In this document: one piece after another, positions 8,675-18,053 of the stretch | Layout of the letters: each line of letters starts with the position of its first letter | Numbering within the stretch: position 1 is the stretch's first letter | NCBI GenBank assembly: GCA_019636755.1 | Contig: JAHBWZ010000003.1 | Span: forward strand, 186,001-250,000 | Source of the DNA: Phycisphaeraceae bacterium | GTDB taxonomy: Bacteria > Planctomycetota > Phycisphaerae > Phycisphaerales > SM1A02 | Direction: 5' to 3' | Length of the DNA stretch: 64,000 nucleotides | Position numbers and translations under genes: made by a program | Notes under the pieces: generated by a model | Seen by the model: only the letters and a program-made list of their open reading frames with translations | Databases searched by the model: none | What the model was told of the DNA's origin: nothing

Positions 8675-10102
8675 TCAGCGGGCGATCAGCCGGGCGAGTT
8701 CGGTCTCCCCCTCGAGCAGGATCAGGACACCGTGGTCCACGCGGAACGCCCGGACACGTGCAAGCATGGTCAGGATGTCGCGCTCCAGCGCCATGGCCTG
8801 CGGTGGACCGGCGCGGCGCGTGGACATGATCGGCCCGAGCCTCAGCATGCCGTCGACGAAGCCGGCGGGGTCGGCCTCGCCGCCGAACGCATTCACGCCG
8901 GTGGACCCGGCGACCGACCCGTCCGCGCCGATCGTGACGCCGGCGGCGCGCGCGTCCGCCGGGACCGCCCTGTCGAGGACGCGCTCGAACCGCCACGATC
9001 CGACCGGCCCGCGGCGCGGATCGACGGCGCGCGCCGGGCCACGCTCGGCAAGGACGTCGCGCAGGAAGTCCAGTGTCCGCCGTGCGACGTGATCGCCCGG
9101 TTCCCCGAAGCGCCGGTTGATCGATCCGTGATCGCGATCGTCCGCCGGCGCCGCGATCGCCCGATGTCCGCATGCCAGCAGCCGGTCCACCAGGTCATTC
9201 GTGATCAGCCGCGCGTCGGGACGGGAGGGGACGTAGAACGCGAGCATCGGCGGCACACCGCGCTCCCGCGTGACGTGCGTCACCGGCGACGCGCGGCGGA
9301 GCAGCGCCTCGTCCTGTCCGAACGCCGCCTCGAAGACGCTGTCGCGCCAGCGCGCCGTGCCCATGAGGCGCCGGCGCGCGGCAAGGTCGTATCCCGCGCC
9401 GTCCAGCAGGACCACCGCCGCGAGCATCTGCGGCGAGAGCCCGTGGGCACCAAGCAGGTCCGGATCGGTCGCGACGATCGCGGCGAGGTGCGCCCCGGCG
9501 GAGTGCCCCATGAGCGCCATCCGGGTCGGGTCTCCGCCGATCGACGGCAGGGCGGCGTGCAGGAACGCGACGGCGGCGGCCACATCCTGCGCGTGGCCGG
9601 GATGCATGATCTCGGGCGTCAGGCGATAGTTGACGGAGACGAAGATCCAGCCCGCGTCGTTGAAGAACACCGGCTTCCGCTGGACCAGCGCCTTGTCGCC
9701 GATGCGCCAGCCGCCGCCGTGGATGAACACGAGCACCGGGAATCCGTCGGGCGGCGCGTCGCCCTCCGGCAGGAAGAGATCGAGCCTCCGGCGCGGATGC
9801 GCCTCCAGGGCGGCGTTCGCACCAGGCGCTCCCGCGTAGGAAACGTTGCGCTGCACCCGCGCGCGGGAGCCCGGCGCCGGCCCCGCGGCGCCCGGTGGCC
9901 CGGCGTTCCCGGCGGCGCCGGAGGGAGCGTCCCCGCCGGTCCCGGTCGCCTGGCCCGCGCCCGCCCCGCCGGCATCCGGCGCCTGGCGCGACGGGTCCTC
10001 CCGGGTGTCCGGGGGCGCCGGGTCCACCGGCGGCGCCGCAACGGCCGGCGCGAGGAACAGCGTGCACAGGGCAGCGAGGGTGGCGGCGGATCCGGCGATC
10101 AT
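8675..10102 (-). CDS. Secreted alpha/beta-hydrolase (esterase) fused to a META domain
   Basis: A 475-residue exported protein. The signal peptide MIAGSAATLAALCTLFLAP is followed by a low-complexity Gly/Ala/Pro linker to about residue 75. The hydrolase domain shows the oxyanion motif HGGGW, the nucleophile elbow GHSAG and the late acid/histidine DRDHGSIN, as in BD-FAE-type carboxylesterases and feruloyl-esterase-like enzymes. The last ~110 residues (GSWRFERVL...STGVNAFGG...MSTRRAGPP) fit the META/HslJ domain, normally a separate small lipoprotein domain. The ATG has AGGAG about 9 bases upstream; the longer open frame to 10780 is spurious. A strong hairpin separates it from the upstream protease. 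Confidence 0.88.
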   Translation of the reverse strand: MIAGSAATLAALCTLFLAPAVAAPPVDPAPPDTREDPSRQAPDAGGAGAGQATGTGGDAPSGAAGNAGPPGAAGPAPGSRARVQRNVSYAGAPGANAALEAHPRRRLDLFLPEGDAPPDGFPVLVFIHGGGWRIGDKALVQRKPVFFNDAGWIFVSVNYRLTPEIMHPGHAQDVAAAVAFLHAALPSIGGDPTRMALMGHSAGAHLAAIVATDPDLLGAHGLSPQMLAAVVLLDGAGYDLAARRRLMGTARWRDSVFEAAFGQDEALLRRASPVTHVTRERGVPPMLAFYVPSRPDARLITNDLVDRLLACGHRAIAAPADDRDHGSINRRFGEPGDHVARRTLDFLRDVLAERGPARAVDPRRGPVGSWRFERVLDRAVPADARAAGVTIGADGSVAGSTGVNAFGGEADPAGFVDGMLRLGPIMSTRRAGPPQAMALERDILTMLARVRAFRVDHGVLILLEGETELARLIAR

Positions 10103-10166
10103 CGATGTCTCCTGCTCCCTCCGGCGCCGGCCCTCCCGCCCCGGTCCCGGCATCCCGGTGGAAGCG

Positions 10167-10205
10167 CGGGGCATCTTCGACCCGACGCGGGTCGAAGATG
10201 CCCCG
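10167..10205 (-). terminator. Strong 18-bp perfect hairpin after the subtilase gene
   Basis: Left arm 10167-10184 and right arm 10188-10205 are perfectly complementary over 18 bp with a 3-base loop. It lies between the end of the subtilase gene and the start of the esterase gene on the same strand. No T-run follows. It is best read as a terminator or 3'-end stabiliser for the protease mRNA. Confidence 0.65.
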
Positions 10206-10248
10206 AACGTCACCGGATCATCGGACAGCGGCACGCACCGGGACCGCC

Positions 10249-12141
10249 TCAGGGCGTGACGATCACCTCCACGAAGTCGACGTGGAAGGTGTACGACCCG
10301 ACGCTGTTCGTCGCCTCGGTCCGGAAGCGCGCGGAGACCGCGCCGGTCGACGCGTTCACATAGAGTTGCGGATTCGGGACGTTCTGAAGCAGCCAGATGG
10401 TGTCCGGCGCGTTCTGGGTGTACGACGCGACCTGCACCCACACGCCCGAGTCCTGACGCATCAGGTCGATCCGGACCGGGATGCTGTTCCTGCTTGCCCC
10501 GGTCTCGAACCGCAGGTCGAGGCGGCTCACGCTGGTCACCGGGCTGGTCGCGTTGACGCGCAGGCGCGTCCGATGGCGCGATGCGTTCCACACCGAGTTG
10601 ATCGAGAGCCACTGGTTGTCCGACGAGGTCAGCCGTGCGAGTCCGCTGTTGAGCGCGCTGCCCTGTTCCACCGCATACGACCCCAGGGGCGCCAGCTGCG
10701 GACCGGGCGGAGGCGGAGGAGGCGGCGGCGGGCTTCCGCCGGCGGCCAGCAGCGCGTCGCGGGCATTGATCCGCCCCCACCCGTAGAACTGGTCGAATCC
10801 CGCGGCACCCCGGTCCTCCGCGGTCGTCCGGATGATGTCGGCGATCTGCGCATTCGTCAGCGAACTGCCGTACGACCTGAGGAGGCAGGCGAGGCCCGCC
10901 ACGTGCGGCGTCGCCATGGAGGTTCCGGAGTTGTACGCGTAGGAACTCGTGCCGGAGAGAGAGGCCACGTTCACGCCCGGCGCGCAGACCGTGATCTGCG
11001 GTCCGTAGTTGGAGAACGACGGCCGGATGTCCCGGTTGTCGACCGCGCCGACCGCGATCGTCTCCGGCCAGCGCGCCGGGAACGCGACCACGTTGCCCTG
11101 GTTGTTGCCGGTGGCCGCCACCAGGACCATGCCGGCGCCGTAGCCGTACTGCACCGCGGACTGGAAATAGGACGTTCCGCTGTAGTACTGGAGGCTCATC
11201 GTGCCGACATGAGCGCCGTTGTCCGCGGCCCAGATGATGCCGTTGGCGCAGTGCGTCTCCGTCCCCGAACCGCTCGAATTCAGCACGCGGATCGGCATGA
11301 CGCGTGCGCCCCAGGAGACACCGACGACGCCGAGCCCGTTGTTCCCGTTCGCCGCGGCGGTCCCGGCGCAGTGGGTCCCGTGATTGAGTGGATCCGACGT
11401 GTCATTCGTGTTGTTGTTCGTGTTCCGACCGGGGACGAGCTTGCCCGAGAGGTCACCGTGTGCGTTGACACCGCTGTCGATGACGGCCAGGACGACCCAC
11501 GTCCCGCCGGTATGCAGTTCCCACGCCTCCGGCGCATCGATGTCGGCATCCGGCGTCCCTGCCTGCCCCTGTATCGTCTGCCCGGTGTTGTGCATGCCGT
11601 ACAGCAGCGAGAAGTACGTGTCGTTCGGATACACCGGCGCCGCCACGCCGCCGACGCCGTCCAGTTCGACGCGCTCGAAGATCCGGTCGGACAGCGAGAG
11701 CTGTGCCACGAGTGACGGCGTGTCCGTGCCGGACGGGACGTGGACGAGGTAGTACCTGTCCAGCCCGAGTTCCTGCGCCAGCGCCGCGTGTGCCGGCTCG
11801 AACGGCGTGGCGCGTTCGATGCGCGTCGCGCCGTAGAGTGCGAGCAGCCGGGCCGTCTCGTCGGACTGCCGGGCGACGACGGCATCCTGCGCCCGCGCAC
11901 CGAGGACTGCGAACCCGGGACGGCCGTCGGCCCGATCGATCGGCATCACATCCGGTCGAGCCTGCGCGATGACCCACTCCGTCGAGTAGCCACCGAAGAC
12001 ATCCGGCGCCCAGGTGGGCACGCGATCGTTGACCGTGATGTCCGCCTGCGCGTCGAAACCGAGCGCGCCCGGAAGCGCGCATGCGATCGCCATCGCCCAT
12101 GCCCGGAATGCGGAGCAGCGTCGCCTCGTCATGCTCGTCAT
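10249..12141 (-). CDS. Secreted subtilisin-like serine protease (S8) with C-terminal domain
   Basis: A 630-residue exported protease. After a signal-like N-terminus (to about residue 35) and a propeptide, the S8 triad appears in order: Asp in VIDSGV (about 221), His in HGTHCAGT (about 255) and Ser in GTSMATPHVAG (about 408). A nine-proline linker separates the catalytic domain from a ~150-residue C-terminal module ending HVDFVEVIVTP, probably beta-rich and possibly substrate-binding or sorting. The ATG at 12141 has AGGAG about 9 bases upstream; the upstream open frame to 12441 is non-coding. It probably digests protein outside the cytoplasm. The neighbours are also secreted proteins. Confidence 0.93.
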   Translation of the reverse strand: MTSMTRRRCSAFRAWAMAIACALPGALGFDAQADITVNDRVPTWAPDVFGGYSTEWVIAQARPDVMPIDRADGRPGFAVLGARAQDAVVARQSDETARLLALYGATRIERATPFEPAHAALAQELGLDRYYLVHVPSGTDTPSLVAQLSLSDRIFERVELDGVGGVAAPVYPNDTYFSLLYGMHNTGQTIQGQAGTPDADIDAPEAWELHTGGTWVVLAVIDSGVNAHGDLSGKLVPGRNTNNNTNDTSDPLNHGTHCAGTAAANGNNGLGVVGVSWGARVMPIRVLNSSGSGTETHCANGIIWAADNGAHVGTMSLQYYSGTSYFQSAVQYGYGAGMVLVAATGNNQGNVVAFPARWPETIAVGAVDNRDIRPSFSNYGPQITVCAPGVNVASLSGTSSYAYNSGTSMATPHVAGLACLLRSYGSSLTNAQIADIIRTTAEDRGAAGFDQFYGWGRINARDALLAAGGSPPPPPPPPPGPQLAPLGSYAVEQGSALNSGLARLTSSDNQWLSINSVWNASRHRTRLRVNATSPVTSVSRLDLRFETGASRNSIPVRIDLMRQDSGVWVQVASYTQNAPDTIWLLQNVPNPQLYVNASTGAVSARFRTEATNSVGSYTFHVDFVEVIVTP

Positions 12142-12458
12142 GGAAGCATCTCCTCGAACGTGCCAGGCCCTTCGCCGCTCGCGCCCGGAACGCTGAGCAC
12201 GAGAGCCCCGGCGTACCTCAGCAGCGCCCGATCCCCGCGCAGCCCAGCGCGACATCGATCGGCGTCGAGCGGAAGCGTACCAGCGTGTCGAGGAAGCGCA
12301 CAAGGCCCACGGCGGGCCGAGGCGCCGCGCGGGCACCTCGGCCCGCCGGGATCCGTCACGGGCGGCGATCGCGCCCCCGCGCCCGCGGATCTCCGGACGG
12401 CCTGCGCCGCCGGAGATCCGCGGGTCGGTGTCATCGTGCACAGGTCCGGCGTCCCGGG
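12142..12458. other. Intergenic region between beta-helix and protease genes
   Basis: This 317-bp stretch holds the hairpin at 12382-12424 and, nearer 12141, the leader of the protease gene with its ribosome binding site. No gene was found in it. Confidence 0.6.
12382..12424 (-). terminator. 15-bp hairpin after the beta-helix gene
   Basis: Arms 12382-12396 and 12410-12424 are perfectly complementary over 15 bp with a 13-base loop. The hairpin lies about 35 bp past the stop codon of the beta-helix gene on the minus strand and upstream of the protease gene. No T-run follows. Confidence 0.6.
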
Positions 12459-14936
12459 TCAGTCATCCGGACACGATCCCCAGCCGGACAGCACCTGCGT
12501 GAGGTCCAGCACATCCACCACGCCGTCGTGATTGACGTCCGCAAAGCCGTAGCCGGCGCCCATGTTCGACAGCACGAAGAGCGCGTCCGGCATCGACACC
12601 GACCCGTCCGGCATGAGCGCCACGTCGCCCGGGCACGAGGGGAGACCCATCGCGAAGTCGCCTGTCCGGTCCACGATCGCGATCACGTATCCACGCTCGA
12701 GCACCGGATCCCACGCCACGCCGAAGTTCCCGACCTCGAACGGCATCGGCGGCGCCTGGCCGTTCAGAGTCACGAACCGCGTGCCATGCGGTCCGCTCAC
12801 GTTTCCGAGCACCGCCCGCACCCACCGATTCAGCACGGGATGGTCCACGGCAAGATCCGCGGCGCTCGGCACCTCGCCATTCAGGTCCGCCAGCATGAAC
12901 GGCACCGTGATCCGCGCCTTCATCTGGCCCGGAAGCAGCGATGACTCCAGGCAGACGCGCCCCTGCGGGAGACTGAATCCGCCGGGCGCGCCGCCCGCCG
13001 GAAGCTGCGTCAGCACCGTCGCACCCGTCGGGTGCGACGAGACGTTCTGCACGATCAGGGTCGCCTTCGTCCACGGGTCGAAGATGCCGCCGCCGAGCAC
13101 GACGCCGAATGCCTGGCCGGGACTGAGATGCGGGATCGAGACCGCGGGCGGCGCGGGATCGGCCGGGCCCTCGAAGCAGCCCATGTCCACGATGCCCTCC
13201 TGGATGCGCGGCAGGCCGTCGAGGTCATACAGCAGGTCCGGCGGCACCCACTGGTTGCCGCCCGCATTGAGCGCGGGTGAATCCGCGAGCAGGCGGAGGT
13301 CGTCCGTCCCCGGACTGCGGAAGCGCGGATCCACGTTCAGCACGCCTGAGCCGGGACCGTTCCAGCCGCCCTGAATGATGGAGTCGCGGACAGTGAGCGA
13401 TGTCGACGCGTAGAGGGAGTACCCGCCGGTCGCACCCCAGATGATGCAGTTGCGGATGTAGGAACTGCCCACCACCGCGTGGACCGTCGGTGACTTGTGA
13501 TCAGAGAAGGCGCAGTTGGTTGCCTGCAGGATCCTGTCCACGTAGAGCGCGGACCCCCAGGTGTCCGCGTGGTTGCGGGAGAAGAGGCAGTTCACGATCC
13601 GGAGTCTGTCCGCGGCGATCGCACCCCCCATGTGCCCCGTCTCGTTCAGAATGAACCGACAGTCCTGGAACTCCATGTAGATCTGCGCACCGGGATTGTC
13701 CGTGACGCCACCGACAACGGCGCCAGCGACATCGCTCATGTGCATGATGAAGTCGCTCCGCTCCACGCGGAAGAGACCGTGGTCGATGGAAATCACGGCG
13801 CTGCCGGACGAGGCGCTGTTCCGCACGAAGCTGGAGTCCTGGATGCGGAACGCCGCCGTGTCAACGGCATGGATGGCACCGCCGGCTCCGGCGAAGCAGT
13901 CGCTGAAGACACAGTGATCAAGGACCTCGAACAACTCGACATTCCGGATCCGGATGCTGCCCCCCACGCCGCTGGTGTTGTCCTGAAGGACCGTCCCGCG
14001 GAGACGGCAGCTTCCGCCCTCCATGGAGATCGCACCTCCTCCGTTGCCGATCGCGCGATTCGAGAGGAACAGCGTGTCCGAGCAGTCCACAGACGAGTCG
14101 TCCATGCCGATCGCACCGCCCGCCGTTTCGCTGTGGGGATGCCCGCCCACCACGTGTTGGCCGTTCCGCTCGAACATGCAGTCGACCACCTCGAGCGTCG
14201 ATGCCACGCCCCCGATGGCGCTCCCGGACCTCACGGCCAGGTTGCCGGTGAGGCGCGACCGCGCCACCCGCAGCGATCCATCGGTCACCCAGATGCCCGC
14301 GCCGCGGCGTCGCCACGGCGTCTCGTCCTCCTCTCCGTCAGGCATCGGTCCGTCGGCCACACCGCCGCGCACCACGACTCCCTCCAGCGTCGTGGGCGGT
14401 GCCGTACCGATGGCCGTCACGATCGTGTACGCGTTCTCGGCGATCGACCCGCCGCTCGCATCGTCGCCCAGCAGGTCACCGTCCAGAATGGTCTCGAACG
14501 TCAACGGATCCCACGCATCCGGGTTGCCGTACGCCAGCCCCCCGTATCCGCCGCGCAGCACGACCCCCGACGGAATCCGGAACGACGCCTCCCGATCCCC
14601 CGTCCCGTTCGGAGTCGCTTCCGATCGATCCGGCACGTACCGCCCCTGTGCCACGCGCACCTCCGTCACCGTCGAGCCGGGCGCCCCGGCCTCGTCCAGC
14701 GCATCGCGCAGGAAGCGGATCGACGCGGACCACGATGCGCCCGAGCCACCGGGCGGCGCCGACGCGTCCACGTACACCACCGTCGCCGACGCCGGCGACG
14801 ACACCCATGCGACCGCCGCAGATGCGGCAGACGCGACACACACCACCGACGCCGCCGCCGATCGCGCGGCGAGACATCGTCCCGTCCGCACCACGCGCGC
14901 CGCGGATCGCATTCCGTACTGGAACATGCTCGTCAT
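12459..14936 (-). CDS. Large secreted beta-helix protein with dockerin-like C-terminus
   Basis: An 825-residue protein. A signal peptide (to about residue 45, Ala-rich) is followed by TVVYVDASAPPGGSG, a start typical of right-handed parallel beta-helix proteins. Many short repeats follow that list events such as DCSDTLFLSNRA and RIVNCLFSRNHA. After about residue 560 comes a non-helical domain. The last ~60 residues (CPGDVALMPDGSVSMPDALF, then DVNHDGVVDVLDL and GWGSCP) form two calcium-loop-like dockerin-type repeats common in Phycisphaerae exported proteins, probably a sorting or anchoring signal. A GAGGAG ribosome binding site supports the ATG. It is a paralogue of the protein at 15663-18053. 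Confidence 0.85.
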   Translation of the reverse strand: MTSMFQYGMRSAARVVRTGRCLAARSAAASVVCVASAASAAVAWVSSPASATVVYVDASAPPGGSGASWSASIRFLRDALDEAGAPGSTVTEVRVAQGRYVPDRSEATPNGTGDREASFRIPSGVVLRGGYGGLAYGNPDAWDPLTFETILDGDLLGDDASGGSIAENAYTIVTAIGTAPPTTLEGVVVRGGVADGPMPDGEEDETPWRRRGAGIWVTDGSLRVARSRLTGNLAVRSGSAIGGVASTLEVVDCMFERNGQHVVGGHPHSETAGGAIGMDDSSVDCSDTLFLSNRAIGNGGGAISMEGGSCRLRGTVLQDNTSGVGGSIRIRNVELFEVLDHCVFSDCFAGAGGAIHAVDTAAFRIQDSSFVRNSASSGSAVISIDHGLFRVERSDFIMHMSDVAGAVVGGVTDNPGAQIYMEFQDCRFILNETGHMGGAIAADRLRIVNCLFSRNHADTWGSALYVDRILQATNCAFSDHKSPTVHAVVGSSYIRNCIIWGATGGYSLYASTSLTVRDSIIQGGWNGPGSGVLNVDPRFRSPGTDDLRLLADSPALNAGGNQWVPPDLLYDLDGLPRIQEGIVDMGCFEGPADPAPPAVSIPHLSPGQAFGVVLGGGIFDPWTKATLIVQNVSSHPTGATVLTQLPAGGAPGGFSLPQGRVCLESSLLPGQMKARITVPFMLADLNGEVPSAADLAVDHPVLNRWVRAVLGNVSGPHGTRFVTLNGQAPPMPFEVGNFGVAWDPVLERGYVIAIVDRTGDFAMGLPSCPGDVALMPDGSVSMPDALFVLSNMGAGYGFADVNHDGVVDVLDLTQVLSGWGSCPDD

Positions 14937-15014
14937 GACTGAACTCCTCGACCGGAGCATCGCTCCGGGCCAGGCGGTGCCGGCGAAGATGTGATGATGC
15001 CGGTACCGCGACTT
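14705..15014 (-). repeat. Duplicated 5' segment, intact copy
   Basis: The start of the beta-helix gene and its leader (about 310 bp) recur at 15190-15434. Offsets are 420 bp across the start codon and leader, and 486 bp further into the gene, because the second copy lacks 66 bp. Long blocks match, for example around the ATG (GGAACATGCTCGTCATGACT in both) and CCGGTACCGCGACT at the far end. Confidence 0.85.
14952..14968 (-). promoter_or_regulatory. Leader hairpin upstream of the beta-helix start
   Basis: A 7-bp stem CCGGAGC / GCTCCGG with a 3-base loop sits just upstream of the ribosome binding site of the beta-helix gene. The same hairpin is kept in the duplicated leader at 15372-15388. It could modulate translation by sitting next to the GAGGAG site, but this is inference. 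Confidence 0.35.
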
Positions 15015-15189
15015 GAGTTGAAGTGGACCAGGCGACACATGCCCGCCATCTCGTGTGTTCGGACAGGCGGGTCGATCGCCGCGGAGCATCCATGCATGGA
15101 TTCCCCGGTGCGGGGGCGGCGGCCTCGCCCGCGCTGCAGAGTCCTCAGGGTGACGACGGTCACGCATCATTGCGGCTCACGGGCAGGAT

Positions 15190-15356
15190 CCCGGCAGGAA
15201 CCGGACCGGCGCGGACCACGACGCGCCCGAGCCCACGGGTGGCGCCGACGCGTCCACGTACACCACCGTCGCCGACGCCGATCGCGCGGCGAGATGTCGT
15301 CACGCGCGCACCACGTGCGCCGCGGAACGCGTCCCGTACTGGAACATGCTCGTCAT
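15190..15356 (-). pseudogene. Truncated remnant of a third beta-helix gene (5' end only)
   Basis: From an ATG at 15356 the minus strand reads MTSMFQYGTRSAAHVVRA and then TGA, where the intact neighbour has MTSMFQYGMRSAARVVRTGR. The stop arises from GGA to TGA at the equivalent codon. Past the stop the homology continues with a 66-bp deletion inside the signal-peptide region, then resumes (DASAPP-like codons) and fades near 15190. The leader, ribosome binding site and hairpin are retained (15357-15434). This is a decayed duplicate, not a working gene. Confidence 0.82.
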
Positions 15357-15662
15357 GACTGAACTCCTCGCCCGGAGCATCGCTCCGGGGCGGACGGTGC
15401 CGGCGAAGACGTGAAGGTGCCGGTACCGCGACTGCGTGAACCTGTGCAGGCTCGACCACACCACGATACCACAGACCGTACGGGCACGTGTGCGACGAAT
15501 CGCATGTCCGTCCGCGGGGCGGTGCCCGGATCCCGTGCCCGGCGACAATCGCCTGCCGGCGCCGCCCGGCGCGCGGCGTCCCGGCACGCCGCGAGCGGTC
15601 GGCACGCGCCGGTGCGCCCGACGCCTCGTCGCGGTCATGCGCCGGCCTTCTCACGAGTCGCG

Positions 15663-18053
15663 TCACGGACATGCCCCCCACCACGCCAGGACCTGCGCCA
15701 GATCCTGGAAGGTCACGATCCCGTCGTGGTTCACGTCCGCGAAGCCGTAGCCGGCGCCCATGCTCGCCAGCACGAACAGCGCGTCCGGCATCGACACCGA
15801 CCCGTCGGGCATCAGCGCCACGTCGCCCGGGCACGTGGGCAGACCCATGGCGAAGTCGCCGGTCCGATCCACCACCGCCACCACGTATCCGCGCTGCAGC
15901 GCCGGATCCCACGCGATGCCGTAGTTCCCGATCTCGAACGGTATCGGCGGCGACTGGCCGTTCAGGCTGACGAACCGCGACCCGTACGACCCGCTCACGT
16001 TCCCCAGCACCGCGCGCACCCAGCGCCCCAGCACCGGGTGGTCCACCGCGAGATCCGCCGCCGCCGGGATCTCGCCGTCGAGATCCGCCTGCGTGAACGG
16101 CACCGTGATCCGCGCCTTGATCTGGCCCGGCAGCAGGAGCGAGTCAAGACACACGCTTCCCTGCGGCAGGTTGAACCCGCCCGGCGCGCCGCCCGGCGGG
16201 ACCTGTGTCAGCACCGTGGCGCCCGTCGGATGCGGCGAGACGTTCTGCACGACCATGGTCGCCTTCGTCCACGGATCGAATACGCCGCCACCGAGCACCA
16301 CGCCGAGGGTCTGACCCGGCGCGAGGTAGGGAATCGATACGGACTGCGGTACGGGCTCGCTGCTCCCTTCATAGCAGCCCATGTCGACGACGCCGTTGAC
16401 GACGCGGGGATTGCCGTCCAGGTCCAGTGTGAGTCCGGGAGGCAGCCACATGTTTCCGCCGGCGTCGATGGCCGGCGATTCCTCCAGAAGCCGCAGATCA
16501 TCGGCGCTGGGGTCGCGGAAGCGTGGATCCACCGAGATCGCCGAGCCGGGTCCGTTCCATCCGCCCTCGATGATCGAGTGACTCACGGTCAGCGGCAGCT
16601 GCGGCGCAAACGACCCGCCGGTGACGCCCCACACGATGCAGTTGCGCAGGAACCCGGCGACCCCGCTACCGCCCCGGAGAACCGGCGCTCCATGACCGAA
16701 GAAACTGGTATTCACGGCCTCGACGGACACATCCGCATACAGAACGTCGCCCGACCCGGCGAGATCCGCGTTCCGGGAGAACAGGCAGTTCTCCAGTCGG
16801 ACCCGGTCACACGCCAGCGTCGCGCCCTGCTGACCACCCTCGTTCAGGACGAACCGGCAATGCCGGAATCGATAGACGACGGCCCCCTGGCCGATCGATC
16901 CCGCGATGACCGCCGCGCCAAGGCCGGCCCCGTGGGTCGTGTTCATCGTGAAGCCCGTCCGTTGCGCCGAGAAGTCCGCAACCTCGACCACGAAGATGGC
17001 GCCGCCGCCGGCCAGCGCGAAGTTCCCGACGAACTCCGCGTCGGTCACCGTCACCGTGCCGGAGTCGAGGATCCGGATGGCACCGCCCACTTCGGCGAAG
17101 TTGTCTGCAAGCAGACAGCCATCACGGATGACGAGCGATGTGGCGTTCTCGGCACCGATCGCACCGCCCACGATCGACGAGGAATTCCGGATGATCGTTC
17201 CTTCCAGGATCATGCTGGCGTCGTCGATCGCGAGTGAGCCGCCGCGTCGCAACTCGGACGTGAAGTTGCCCGGTGCATGCGTGTCGTTCCGCTCGAACAG
17301 GCAGTCACGGACGATGAGATGCGCCGACTGCGTCGCCGCCACGCCGCCGCCGCGTGACGCAGCGGTGTTGTCCGCGATGGTGCAGCGGACCAGTTCAAGC
17401 ACACCGCCGATGACAAGCACGCCGCCGCCACGCGAGAACCAGGCCACCCCCGGGTGCTGCGCGAAGTACCCCGCGGCGCCGCCCCGGATGGTGACCCCCT
17501 CCAGCCGCGTCCCCGGCGCCGTGCCGGTCGCCCGCACGACATGCGCCGCGTTGTCGCTGCGGATGCCTGCGTGGTCGTTGTCGCCCAGGTCGCCGTCGAG
17601 CACCGTGACGAACGTCTCCGGATCCCACGCATCCGGCTCGGACGAGGCGAACCCCGCATAGCCTCCGCGCACGACGACGCCGCCTGGCAGCAGGAACGAA
17701 GCGAATCGATCGCCGCTGCCCTCCGGGGCCGGCTTGCCGGTGTCGGGCACGTACCGGCCCTGCGCGACACGCACCTCCGTGATCCCGGACGAAGGCAGCG
17801 CGGCGTACTGAAGCGCCTCGCTGAGATGCCTGTAGGCGGTGAACCAGGCCAGCCCGTCGCCCCAGGGCGGTGCGGCGGCATCGACGTACAGCACGCCGGC
17901 CCGTGCAGGCGCCGACAGCAGCAGCATGAGTCCCGCCAGCAGCGCGGGCCCGGTCCGGCGCGGCGGCGGGCCGCTCCCGTGCGCCCGGCGTGTCCGGGAC
18001 GGCTCGGCGGGCACGGTCCATCGCGTGGGATCCTGTCGGGACGGATGTGGCAT
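15663..18053 (-). CDS. Large secreted beta-helix protein with dockerin-like C-terminus, paralogue
   Basis: A 796-residue protein with the same architecture as its downstream neighbour. A signal region (LLAGLMLLLSAPARAG, near residue 50) is followed by VLYVDAAAPPWGDG, the repeat-rich beta-helix (to about residue 560), a domain with ATMVVQNVSPHPTGATVLTQ shared almost unchanged with the paralogue, and the C-terminal CPGDVALMPDGSVSMPDALF plus DVNHDGIVTFQDL repeats. AAAGGAG lies about 7 bases before the ATG. Its function is unknown; beta-helix proteins of this kind include polysaccharide lyases and adhesins, but no catalytic motif was recognised. Tandem duplication produced the pair. Confidence 0.85.
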   Translation of the reverse strand: MPHPSRQDPTRWTVPAEPSRTRRAHGSGPPPRRTGPALLAGLMLLLSAPARAGVLYVDAAAPPWGDGLAWFTAYRHLSEALQYAALPSSGITEVRVAQGRYVPDTGKPAPEGSGDRFASFLLPGGVVVRGGYAGFASSEPDAWDPETFVTVLDGDLGDNDHAGIRSDNAAHVVRATGTAPGTRLEGVTIRGGAAGYFAQHPGVAWFSRGGGVLVIGGVLELVRCTIADNTAASRGGGVAATQSAHLIVRDCLFERNDTHAPGNFTSELRRGGSLAIDDASMILEGTIIRNSSSIVGGAIGAENATSLVIRDGCLLADNFAEVGGAIRILDSGTVTVTDAEFVGNFALAGGGAIFVVEVADFSAQRTGFTMNTTHGAGLGAAVIAGSIGQGAVVYRFRHCRFVLNEGGQQGATLACDRVRLENCLFSRNADLAGSGDVLYADVSVEAVNTSFFGHGAPVLRGGSGVAGFLRNCIVWGVTGGSFAPQLPLTVSHSIIEGGWNGPGSAISVDPRFRDPSADDLRLLEESPAIDAGGNMWLPPGLTLDLDGNPRVVNGVVDMGCYEGSSEPVPQSVSIPYLAPGQTLGVVLGGGVFDPWTKATMVVQNVSPHPTGATVLTQVPPGGAPGGFNLPQGSVCLDSLLLPGQIKARITVPFTQADLDGEIPAAADLAVDHPVLGRWVRAVLGNVSGSYGSRFVSLNGQSPPIPFEIGNYGIAWDPALQRGYVVAVVDRTGDFAMGLPTCPGDVALMPDGSVSMPDALFVLASMGAGYGFADVNHDGIVTFQDLAQVLAWWGACP

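Larger units (their letters stand above)
14937..15662. other. Gene-free stretch between the two beta-helix genes
   Basis: The 726 bp contain the leader of the downstream beta-helix gene, the decayed 5' duplicate (15190-15434) and about 225 bp of unrecognised sequence before the stop of the upstream paralogue. Open frames here are fragments of the duplicate or shadows; no intact gene is supported. Confidence 0.65.
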
